Of a DNA stretch of 64,000 nucleotides, positions 11,471-20,849 are shown piece after piece; the first letter of the stretch is position 1; each line of letters opens with the position of its first letter. Both the position numbers and the translations under genes were made by a program. The stretch comes from Hemileia vastatrix (lineage: Eukaryota; Basidiomycota; Pucciniomycetes; Pucciniales; Zaghouaniaceae), in assembly GCA_030280995.1 (NCBI GenBank), contig JASXTE010000001.1, positions 28,862,606-28,926,605 of the forward strand, given 5' to 3'. The notes beneath the pieces are model-generated. The model was not told the DNA's origin and ran no database searches. It saw only the letters and a list, made by a program, of their open reading frames with translations.

Positions 11471-12320
11471 TTTCTTCATGTTCTGATAAAGGCTATTTGA
11501 ATAAGGATGTTTCTGTTGAATTTTTAGATGGCCAGCAAGAGTCTGTTCTGGATATATTGATCCTAGAGGAAGATTATTTTCAGGTGGCTCCTTCAATATC
11601 AGAAGATGTATTCTTGGAGGAGGATTTTTATTTTGAAGCTGTGAATTCTATTCTGGAGGAATTTTTGGACTCTCAGAGTAATTCTTCACTGGATGATTTG
11701 GATCTTCTTACAAAAGATTCCAATTGATAGTTTCAAGTTCAGAGAATGGAAGTAATGGGGAGGATCTCTCCACTGGAAGTTTGGATTTTCAGAAAGATTA
11801 TGTTCTGGATGTATGTTTGTTAGAGGAATATAATTGCAAGCTGGCTCCCTCAGGATCAGGAGATGTTTTCTTGGGGGAAGATGATTCTTTTAGTGTTCTT
11901 GGTCCTATTTTTGAGGAATTTTTGAAATTTCAGAACAATTTTGTGATGGATGATTTGGAGTTAGAGTCAGTGGATTCTCAGCTGCTTCACTCAAATGGAG
12001 AAGGCTTTTGTAAGGTGGAGGATTAAATTATTGATAATTTGAATTTCCCTTACATGGAGGAGGTTATTTTGGATTCTCATTGTAGAGAAATTAAATATGT
12101 GGTGACTGCTCCTTCAATCTCAAAGGATTCAGAGTTGTTGGAAACTGGGATTGAAATTGTGGGTAAAGTAAGTGTATGGAGAAGGATGGGGATTCTGTTT
12201 GGAGGTCTGATTATGGGATATGAGAATTGGAAGATGGGCTTAGGGTTTTTTGTCTAGCCTTCAGAAAAAACTTATTAGTTTCAACCAGTATATTTCAAAA
12301 ATCTTAATCCTCCAAAATGA
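11432..12320 (+). repeat. Right arm of inverted duplication with acidic repeat ORFs
   Basis: Three short open frames follow one another: 11449-11727, 11724-12026 and 12039-12257. The first two encode related acidic repeats about 70 residues long with the shared pattern LxxLLEEdYxxxAPSxSxDVFL, then EEFLxxQ, then DDLxL. This implies internal duplication. The third contains APSISKDSELLE and WRRMGILFGGLIMG. I do not recognise the family. By position it corresponds to the stretch downstream of gag in a B-type element, but I see no direct match in B1. Confidence 0.6.
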
Positions 12321-12708
12321 GGATAAATTACTTTTTTGGTCTTTTCATTGTGTTTTTGGATCTTCAGCATCCATTTTTGTCTGTCTTTGGTCTTATTGGT
12401 TTTGGTTTTGGCCTATTTATCAGTCTCTTTTTTTTCAATGATCTTTTAAAAAGGTTTGGGATCAATAGATATTATTAATTAATGATAAAATTTAAAAAAA
12501 AGTTACTAAAATGGAAAATGATAAAAAATGATAAAGATAATAAAAGAAAAATTGGTTTATTTTTTTTTATCTCCAGCAAGAGGTTAAATGCTTAAATTTT
12601 TTTGATCTGAAATCATGCTTCTATGGTTTTTTGGATGATTATAATTTTGGTTTATGGATCATGTGAACATTTATTCAATTATTGGTTTTTTCTTCTGACC
12701 AAGTTTGG
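12321..12708. other. Spacer between duplication arm and B-type LTR
   Basis: AATGAGGATAAATTAC at 12317-12332 matches AATGAGGATAAACTAC at 47852-47867, just after the pol end of B1. This stretch is therefore the untranslated 3' region before a B LTR. A 63-codon ORF at 12250-12441 is not supported. Confidence 0.45.
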
Positions 12709-15700
12709 TGTTGGAAAATTCTTATGTTGGAAGGTACCCAAGGGTGGAGCTTCTAGATTTGATTTTCGGTAAGTTTGGAGGTAACTGATGAACTGGCTGC
12801 TCTATCAACAGTTAACCCAGATTTTCTGTTTTCAAAAACTTCTCTTAATTTGGTTGAACCCTAGTATTGGTTTCTTTTAACAGGTTTTTATTCCTCTATG
12901 AATTTAAGCTGGAATTTCCTTTGGTCTTCAAGTGCAGGTTTCTTCAAATTTATTGGATATAGATTTTTCTTTGTTTGGATGTTTCTTTTTATGTTAGAAT
13001 GTACCCTGGGGGGATTCTAGATTTTATTTTGGAAAGTAGGGGTGTAACTGATGAGATGGCTGCTCTTTAGAATAGTTACCCCAGAATGTGTGTTTGAAGT
13101 CTTTAATTTTTTCGTAGTTGAATTCTAGTTTTGTTTTTGTATATTCAGATTTCCAGTACTCTATGACTTTAAACTGGAGAGAGCTGGCTTCTGAATCTTA
13201 GGTCTTTTGGATTGGTGGTGGATCATTGGTTTTCTCCCATCATTTTTACTTATTGAAGGGATCCCACCCAGTAATCATTTATCTGAACTAGACTTTCTCT
13301 GAAGCTGTCTTTTTACTTTGGGCTAGACATAGCTTATTATCTGGTGTTTTTGTGGTTTTTATCTGTGATGGATGTTGGTTTCAGATTCTTTTTTCTTTTT
13401 TTCTCTTTTTTTCTTTTAATTTTTTTATGGGATATAATTAGACAAAAGGTTGAAAATTACAAAAACAAAAATTATATGGTGTAACCAAATCAGGGCCACC
13501 TGGATGTGGGCAAGCATTGGTGAGGTGCAGCTCATCAAATGGCCAGGCAATGATATTTTTCTTTTTCATTATTATTTATTATTATTATTATTATTTATCA
13601 GCTTCTTTGATTTATTTTTTATTTTTCATTTTTCATTATCAGTATTATTTATATTTTATTTAAGTTCAAAATTATACAAAATTTATTTAAAGCTGTATCC
13701 ACATCAAGGTGCACTTTGATGTGGGTAAGGTATCAGGGGATCAGCTCATCAATTGGCGTGGGGATACCATTTTTTTTGAAATGAAGAAAAAAGATAATTA
13801 AAATTAAAAGTTATTTTCAGCTGTTTGACTGTTTATTTCTTTGTTATGGTGGTTTTAGTTAGGGATTTATGTGATATATCTTTAAGTTTCTTTTGGAAGG
13901 GCCTTCAAAACTTTAATAAACAGATGTTATTATTTTGGATTCAAGATAGGTTTTTGGATTGTCCAAAAAAATATAGACTAAGAAGTTTTTTCAGGGAGTC
14001 CCTCAGGACTATAAACTGTGTGTGAGAAATTATAGGGCAGAAGTATCTAAGGGGGGAGCTTCTGAATTTTGTAAAAGCAAATTTGAGGGTAATTGATGGG
14101 CTTGAAGCTCTGTACACAACTACTCCAGAATGTTAGTTTTCTCCCTATTTTTTTTCTGGTTGATCTCTGGCTCTGGGTTCTGTGATTCAGGTTTCTTTAG
14201 TCCCCCATGACTATAAACTGAGGATTTTTTTGGAGTCCTCCAAGACTATAAAATGAGGGCTTTTAGTCCCCCAATACTTTAAATTGAGGGGTTTGACTCC
14301 CCAAATACTATAAAATGAGGAACTTTTTAATGCTGGTAGAGGGTTAGGGTCAGGATGACCAGTCAACTTAATATCAATTTTCATCTTTGGAGGCTGGTAC
14401 AGTCAAAATTGGAATTCAAGAACAGGAGAAAGAGATTTATTTCAGAAATAGAAGGAATGAAGAGAAATTAAGAAGAGAAATATTAAAGAATAAACTTGGT
14501 TTTCTGGTTCAGAAATATACTCAGTCTGGGATAGGTTTTGTTGGGAAAGATGAATTGGATGTTATTTGTTGGATGATTTTGGCTGTTTTCTGGTTGAGTT
14601 TGGAAGTTTTGAGCCTGATAATTACTTCCAAGTGGGGAAGGAAAGCCTCCTGATGTTGGGTGGGACTCCTAGACACGGTCTAGAACCCTGGTAGCTGATT
14701 TTGAAGCATTTAGAGCTGAATTTACAGAGATAGAAGCAGATGTTTGGGAGAATAGAGCTGGACTTTTGGAGAAAGACTTGAAAATGAAGAAGGATTCTGT
14801 TAGTCCTCTAAGACTTTAAACTGGCTAATTTTTCAAGAATTTATACATTATTAGAATTTTTTACTCCATAGAGTCTTTAAGCTGAAAATTCTGGAGTCCC
14901 CAAGACTTTAATCTAAAGAATGTGAGTCCCCTATGACTATTAACTGAGGATTAATGATGGGTGAGTCCTTCAGGACTATAAACTTAAAGTTTGGTATGAT
15001 AATTGAGAAGAGGGCATCCAAAGGGGGAGTCTCTGAATTTAGTTAAGGCAAGTGTAGGGGTAACTGATGATCTGGCTGCTCTGTATAACAGTTACCCCAG
15101 AATGTTAGCTTGTTTCTTTGAGTCTTTAATGGTTTGATATCTAGTTGTATCTTTTTGATTTAGGTTTTGAGTTCCCCATGACTATAAACTGAGGGTTTTG
15201 AGTCGCCCAAGACTATTAAATGAGGGCTGTTAGTCCCCCAAGACTTTAAAATGAAGTTTTTTTTATGTTGGCTACATTCAGAAAGTATGGAAAGTTGTCA
15301 AATTTTTAATTTCTAAGTCAAGAATTTCAGTCAAGTATAAAATTACAGAAGAGAATAAAGAGATGAAAAAAAGTAGTCAGCATTAGCTTTGAACTGGTGG
15401 ATTAGGTGTCTTCTTCTCTCAATGTCCTGTGGATCATTAGCAGGAGTGGGTTGGAGGTAGTTTTGTGAGAGATTTTTTTTTAAGAAGAGTGTTGTTAAAA
15501 TTTTGCCTTGATGGTGGGAAAATGATTGGGTGTTGGTGTTTCAATTATTCCCACATTTTCATCATCACTGTCTGCATGGGGATGAACTGGAAAGTAATTA
15601 TTTTTAAATTCAGTATGGAGAAATATTGGTCTTACCATCAGAAGGAGCAGTTATGGTGGAACAACTGTTTGTAATGGTTTTGGAACTCTTTTTGGAAGGG

Positions 15701-16826
15701 TGTATTTTTTGATTAATCTGGGTATCAGGATGGAAGGCCTAGATCTTTTAATTCTGTTGGAAGATGGACCAGGTTGAGGTGTAGATGGTGGTTGTTGAAG
15801 AAAGGAGAATGTGGAAATTCTTAGATTGAGGGAGGATGTGGTCATCCAACATTGGCTAGGGCCATTGTTGTGTAGTTTGGTACTTTTTGGTGATGTCTTG
15901 AATGGCATTGTTTCTGGATCCATTGATGAATATTTAAGCTACAGGGATGAGACTATTTTAATTTGATAGCCCTTTTTTTCTATATGTTTTATCTTACAGG
16001 GGTATTTTTGGTATTTTTGGGTTTTAAGGGCTCAAATGGGCAGATTTCACTTTTTCCTATAACTGTTTAATTTTGTTTTTTGCTTTTCTTGGGCTAACCT
16101 TAAGTCTTTGGGTTAATTGCTTAGTACCATTAGAAAGCCCTGGTTTTTTCTAAATTTTATGTCTTGTAGATTTTTAGCATATCTTAAGGTTTAAGGTTTT
16201 TTAGTTGTTTTCAGTGGTTTTTGGCTTCAGGGGCCAGGCTCCCTTGGTCATAGCATGCTGGGGAGAATTTATAGACAAGTTTTATGAAATTCAGCTGGCA
16301 GAAGCGCAAAGTTAGTTGTTGAGGTATAGATATATGGATGGGGGGCTGTGTGTAAATACTGAAAAAGACAGTTTTGTGGAAACTTTAATTATCAACCAAC
16401 AATCTGTTAATTAGATCACTGTTTCTCACTCAGTTTTCACTTTTTTTTGGCCAAAATTGGCTGGGTTTGTTGCAAGGTTAGTTCATCATTTAACTCAACT
16501 TTGGAAAATGGTTTCTCTGGTGTAGCTTTGCAACCTGTATCAAGTATTATTGTTGTTTTATGTGCAAAAAGTGCACAGTTTTTTGGTTTTCTGGTGTGAA
16601 CCTTTCTGCATTTCAGGTTTGTTCTGTTCTGTGGTCTATCTAGGCTACTGTCTTGAATTGTTCCACAGTCAAGAAGTGTGTTGGAAGGGGTAATTTAACA
16701 ATCTCTAATTTGATGTAGCAAATAAATGTCACCTGGTATTTCTCAAAGTGACTGGGGTTTTTCTCTCAAGTTTTCCTCCAACTCCCTTGGTCAAGGCCTA
16801 AAGCTAGTACTATAGGACTGTCTGCA
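12709..16826 (+). repeat. Long LTR-like region of family B (B2), about 4.1 kb
   Basis: The first kilobase (TGTTGG... from 12709 to about 13770) matches the sequence after pol in B1 (47916-48924). The last kilobase (about 15840-16826, ending GGACTGTCTGCA) matches the sequence directly before the primer binding site of B1 (40090-41186, ending GGATTGTCTACA). The two halves of B1 are therefore both ends of one long LTR, and B2 is a full-length version with TG...CA ends. It contains repeated hairpin modules (12779, 13030, 15057) and an array of short ACTNTAAACTG motifs (13995-15260). Small ORFs at 13450, 13825, 14387, 15465 and 15651 look accidental. Confidence 0.65.
13995..15260 (+). repeat. Array of short 'AGTCCCCCAAGACTATAAACTG' motifs
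   Basis: About a dozen variants of AGTCC.CCAAGACT.TAAACTGAGG occur, often every 30-40 bases (for example 14205-14320 and 15170-15250). The core ACTTTAAACTGG also occurs once or twice in the 3' part of B1 (about 48102 and 48367). It is a degenerate tandem motif inside the B2 LTR with unknown function. Confidence 0.6.
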
Positions 16827-16963
16827 ATGTAAAGAAATAAAAAGAAAAATTGTGTAATAAATTTAATACTATATTATTCTAAATCTAATCATTTCGGCTT
16901 ATCATAAGTATATTATTCTTAAAATACCATAATTTATATCCTCACTGACCGTACAAGCTGAGA
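16827..16963 (+). repeat. End of 5' LTR of old element E (truncated)
   Basis: The stretch ends GCTGAGA directly before a primer-site-like sequence that also follows the 5' LTRs of C and D. The expected terminal CTGACA has become CTGAGA. The upstream part of the LTR is missing where the B2 LTR ends. Confidence 0.55.
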
Positions 16964-16964
16964 A

Positions 16965-16978
16965 TTGGGGGTCTTTCT
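16965..16978 (+). other. Primer-binding-site-like sequence of element E
   Basis: TTGGGGGTCTTTCT lies one base after the degraded LTR end. Elements C and D have TTGGGGGTCTTTCC at the same place, and A has CTGAGGGCCTTTCC. The conservation argues for a priming function, but I cannot name the tRNA. Confidence 0.55.
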
Positions 16979-17745
16979 GTATTTTGAAGGCCTAAAAATC
17001 CTATCTTGAGAAAAAATAAACTTTCTCAGTCAATATAATACTTTCCAAAGGACAATTGGATTGGACTGTCATAACTTGGGTTGACCAAGTGGAATAAGAT
17101 AATTAATAAAAAAAGATTGGAATCAAAACATCAAAACTAAGGTTAGTAAAAAACAACTAAAGTCAATTTCACTTAACTAACTAGTTTACAGTTGCTGAGT
17201 TCAAAATTGAAATTGGCTGCAGGAGAGGCTCAAACCGTGGAATGTTTCACTGGGAATATATACTAAAAAATAGTTGTACCTTTAAGGTCTACTATAGTTG
17301 TAACTAATTAATGTATCATTGCTATTATTTCAACCTTTGAGTTGAAAGAGTAATTTTAGTATCTAGAACTACTGAAACCTCACTTTTTTATTCAATATAT
17401 ATATATATATATATATAATATTTTATTTTATATATATATTAAGATTAAAATTTTAATATTGATATATATAAATAAAGTTTTTATGGATATATATATATAA
17501 AATTAAATAAAAATTAATTAATTTTCAGATCTCAATAATAAATTAATTGTTGTACTGAATTTTTCTAGTCTTTAAAAAAGTTAGAAATAACACTGAAATA
17601 AAATTATTTAAAAAATTTCTTAAAATCTAATAATTAATTAAATTATTCTTCTAATAAGTTTTTTATTTATTTAAAAAACTTATATTTTAAACTGAAAAAA
17701 TTCTTTTTAGAAAAAAATATTTCTGATAAATAAACCACTCTAATA
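16979..17745 (+). other. Leader of element E with AT microsatellite
   Basis: AT-rich untranslated leader between primer site and first ORF, comparable in length to the 688-bp leader of A. It carries (TA)n runs at about 17395-17418 and 17489-17500. I see no gene. Confidence 0.5.
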
Positions 17746-18106
17746 ATGGATGTTGATAAAGAAAGTATTTTAAGTTCTAGAGTTAGTATCTCTTATTATA
17801 ATAATATTACTCAAAGAAACTATAATACAGGATATATTCATGCAGGAGGCCAAACTCTTAGATCCACACAACTCTCCAAATATAGTAAAAAAACTACTAC
17901 CAGGACTAAAAATAAAAAAGATGTCAGACCAGGAGAAAATAAGCAATCTCTGCTCAGTGTCAAAAAATCACAAGCAAGAGTGGATGAAGCAAGAAGAAAA
18001 GGTGGAAATTGTTGAGGAAAAACTTATGAAAATTATCAACCAATGGGAGATATATTTCACCAAAGAGAACAATCAGGTTTCAAACACACCATCAAATCAC
18101 TCTACC
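17746..18106 (+). pseudogene. First ORF of element E, interrupted; two overlapping frames
   Basis: ATG at 17746 opens a frame that stays open to a TGA at 18013-18015 if unspliced. A candidate 49-nt intron (17782-17830) would join the first 12 codons to a second frame beginning GAT-ATA-TTC-ATG at 17831. The exon 2 starts of A (D-V-E-M) and C (D-I-T-M) align with this D-I-F-M. The second frame encodes LPGLKIKKMSDQEKISNL, which aligns with A's LPKGFKIKKLPLPQQISNL. It continues past the solo F LTR and element A at 18874 and 28311. It is the oldest element in the window. Confidence 0.7.
17782..17830 (+). other. Candidate frame-switching intron of element E
   Basis: Donor GTTAGT and acceptor AATACAG bound 49 nt, equal to 1 modulo 3, after 12 complete codons. 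Position, phase and effect on frame match the introns of A and C. The donor is less canonical and I see no perfect branch site, so it may have decayed. Confidence 0.55.
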
Positions 18107-18868
18107 TTTCAGGGATTCATTTTGGTCTAGAAGATTTTGATGGACGTGTAACGGCATAGTTGGGTGGATTTGAAGACTTCAAGGTCAAGGTACGTAAGAT
18201 TTTATATTTTTACTTACTCAATTAAAAGAGGTAAAATGTTTTATAATTATAATTATAATTTATGATTTAGAATTATTTTGTTGTAAATACCAAAACCAAA
18301 AACTAATATTAATAAATATTAATATAGTAATAAGTAAGTAAAGGATGATAAAAAATAACCAGAAAAGGGAGGCCTTATATAGGCAAAAGAAAGTGAAAGT
18401 ATGGAGTAAAAATCCTATATACAAGTGTATGAGAGAGAGAAATAAATTTCCAGAAGAAATATTTCAAATTTTAAGACTTTTCTATAAAGAAGGATTTAGA
18501 ATGTTGTATTTACTGTATATGTCAAAATAATTTAATTTATTTAAAAATTCTGGTAAATGTCCTTTTTAAATAAGTAATTTTATTTTATTTTATTTTTTTT
18601 AAATTTTTTTTTTCAATATTTAATTTAAATTTGTTTAACCTGACATTGAGCAAGGTGTTAGGAAATAAAAATAAAATATATGGAACAATTAATATTAATA
18701 TTAATTTTTTACTAAATTTACTTTTTTGTAACTAGTTAATTTATTACAAGTAAAATTTAAATTAAATATAATAAAATTAAAAATAATATATAAGAAATAA
18801 AAAGGTGTGGCTTCATCCCAGGAAATAAATAATTATTTTACTGGGTAAGTCTAGCATCCTGGCTGACA
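18107..18868 (-). repeat. Solo LTR of family F with 5-bp target duplication
   Basis: On the minus strand it starts TGTCAGCCAGGATGCTAGAC and ends CCCTGAAA, 762 bp, and matches the F LTR at 1532-2360. It is flanked by CTACC at 18102-18106 and 18869-18873, the 5-bp duplication expected of a Ty3/gypsy integrase. Joining the flanks at one CTACC restores the hidden reading frame of E. A promoter-like TATATAAGG lies on its minus strand near 18365. It is the product of LTR-LTR recombination that removed a full F element. Confidence 0.9.
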
Positions 18869-18873
18869 CTACC

Positions 18874-18908
18874 TATCTAGAAGATTACCAGATCTCAGAC
18901 ATGGTAAC
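18874..18908 (+). pseudogene. Element E ORF fragment between two insertions
   Basis: These 35 bases lie between the solo F LTR and element A. Read in the hidden frame of E they continue YLEDYQISDMV without a stop. The last five bases (GTAAC) are the target site duplicated by element A. The frame resumes at 28311. Confidence 0.75.
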
Positions 18909-20161
18909 TGTCAGCCAGGCTATTCCAGGAGTCCAGTAAATGATATATAAATTATAAAACCTTAAAGAGTGGGTAAGACTTGTATTTAATGAATATAACT
19001 TAATATTTTATTGCATAGTGAAATTATATAAGAGTTTTATTATATACAAGTGTTACATTAAATTTATGGGTTATATATATTTTTATATATACAATTAAAT
19101 TAAGCATAATATAATATATTCTACAAATAATGGCGCATTTTTATGTATTTAATAATTATAAATTTATATTTAATTAATTAAAAAACATATATGATAATTA
19201 TAAGTGTAAAATTGACTTATAATATAATTAAATTAATTATTTAAATTTATATAATAAATAACATCTTTCATATAGTATTAAACAATAATTAATGGCGCTT
19301 CTTTTGACCCTTAAATTGTGTCAGGAAGAAAATCAAATAAATTATAATACTTATTTTATAAAATAGTATTATAAATTCTCAAATTAAATTAATTAATTGT
19401 TTCAGTTAAACTAGTTATTAAATTACATAGTGAAAACAATTAATAAATATTAATTTACACTGAATTAAAATGATTGCATGCCTTGTTACGTCAAAACATG
19501 TTATTTGTTTCACTTAGAAATGCTGAAAACAGATTGTAATACTTGTTTTGATTTGTTTTTCCCATAGTTCTTAGATCACAGGGTTGTTTAGTTACTCATT
19601 ATTTTGTATTAACTGATTTGGGAAATTTGGGATGGGAATTTTATATTCTTAATTGGGGTTCTTATTATTTTTCGTATAATTTTCTCTTAATTACTATGTT
19701 ACAAATGTCTTCTTTTATCTTCTTGTTTTACTTCATTACTATTTTGTATATAGTCACTTGTAGCGCTTCAGAGGACCCATTGCCTATAAAAGGGCCTTGG
19801 ATAATCCCCTGTAGAGGTATCACTTATTACACACTCAACAATTTAAAAATAAATTTATTACGCTTATTATTATTTTTATTAGTATTAAATTCTAATTAAA
19901 AATTCTAAATAACAATTTAAAGGTTGCCTTAAGTCTGATAGTAATTATAGTGTTTGCCGCGCAGAACCCTTACTTAAATAATATTAATATTAATAAAACC
20001 AATTTGTTGTCACCTCTCAAATCACTCGTCGTTGCTTTCTCTCAAATAAATTAAATAATTTCAATTGTTTTTATTTCTTTTATTTCTAAACTACTATCTC
20101 CTTCTTGTCCTCCTCTCTTTTCTTCCCTCTTCTCTTATATCTTCTAGACGACTGACCGACA
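18909..20161 (+). repeat. 5' LTR of element A
   Basis: It runs from TGTCAGCC to GACCGACA, 1253 bp, matching 27053-28305 at a constant offset of 8144. The family is also represented at 2685 (diverged) and 38737 (moderately diverged). Confidence 0.95.
19785..19791 (+). promoter_or_regulatory. Likely TATA box of element A promoter
   Basis: TATAAAA in CCTATAAAAGGGCC, in the 3' part of the LTR. The block around it, from GAGGACCCATTGCC to ATCACTTATTACACAC, is the best conserved part of the LTR across all A-family copies, as expected for a promoter and start site. Confidence 0.6.
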
Positions 20162-20849
20162 ACTGAGGGCCTTTCCAAATGACGACGACGATCGAGCCTG
20201 GCGACAAACGACAAAATGCACGGACCACCTAGCAAAACGAAACTTTTGCCGCGACTGTGTTTTGAACTTGGGTTCGACATCTTAGGTTTATATAATATTA
20301 ATTTTTATATTATTTTGAAGTGATTTTTCGATCACTATAGTAAGTTCACCTTTGCGCCTCTCACTCATATTACTATATTTTTATTGCAATAACAGTGATT
20401 GTGGCTTAATTGCTGATTCACTGAGTGTAAGTGTTCAATTTTTAAAATTTTTTTTCCTAGTTGACCATTATAGAGTGTTAAATCCTCTTAGTCCTAGAAG
20501 AATTGACATTATTATTAATACAAATTGAATTATTAATTTAATTTTTTTTTATTATTAATTATTGTTAATTTTGGTTGACTTAAAAGTACATTGTGCTTAG
20601 TCCCAATATATTGCCATATTTAATATTGGTAATTAATTGGTTGAATTAACTTACTTGTTATTCCCAATTTAACCTTGCAATCCATTTTTTTAAAAAATTA
20701 ATTTTTTAATTATTACTTTATATTGAAAATAATTTTTTCTATAATTTAATTAATTAAATATTTTTTTTTTATTATTTGGAGCAATTATTGACTAACTTTT
20801 ATTATTTTTTTTATAAAGTAAAAAGTAAATTATAAATCTTCCCACTAGT
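20162..20849 (+). other. Leader and primer-site region of element A
   Basis: The LTR is followed by ACTGAGGGCCTTTCC, the counterpart of ATTGGGGGTCTTTCC in C and GTTGGGGGTCTTTCC in D. The rest is untranslated leader of about 690 bp. Its first 100 bases are GC-richer and recur after the LTR copy at 39993. No protein-coding signal is visible, and the antisense ORF at 20086-20280 spans the LTR junction and is not supported. Confidence 0.7.

Noticed and set aside
15651..15923. 90-codon minus-strand Pro-rich ORF in the B2 LTR
   Set aside because: It overlaps the LTR region shared with B1, where the corresponding antisense frame (39920-40165) diverges completely.
19618..19899. 93-codon ORF, repeated identically at 27762-28043
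   Set aside because: It lies in both LTRs of element A and is repeated only because the LTRs are near-identical; the older A-type LTRs at 2685 and 38737 do not keep it open.
20086..20280. Antisense ORF over the A LTR end and leader
   Set aside because: It spans the LTR boundary, is not kept in the A2 copy in alignable form, and has no recognisable features.
20253..20283. GGTTCGAC-like box in the A leader, considered as part of a tRNA gene
   Set aside because: No matching A box or cloverleaf can be formed around GGGTTCGACAT.
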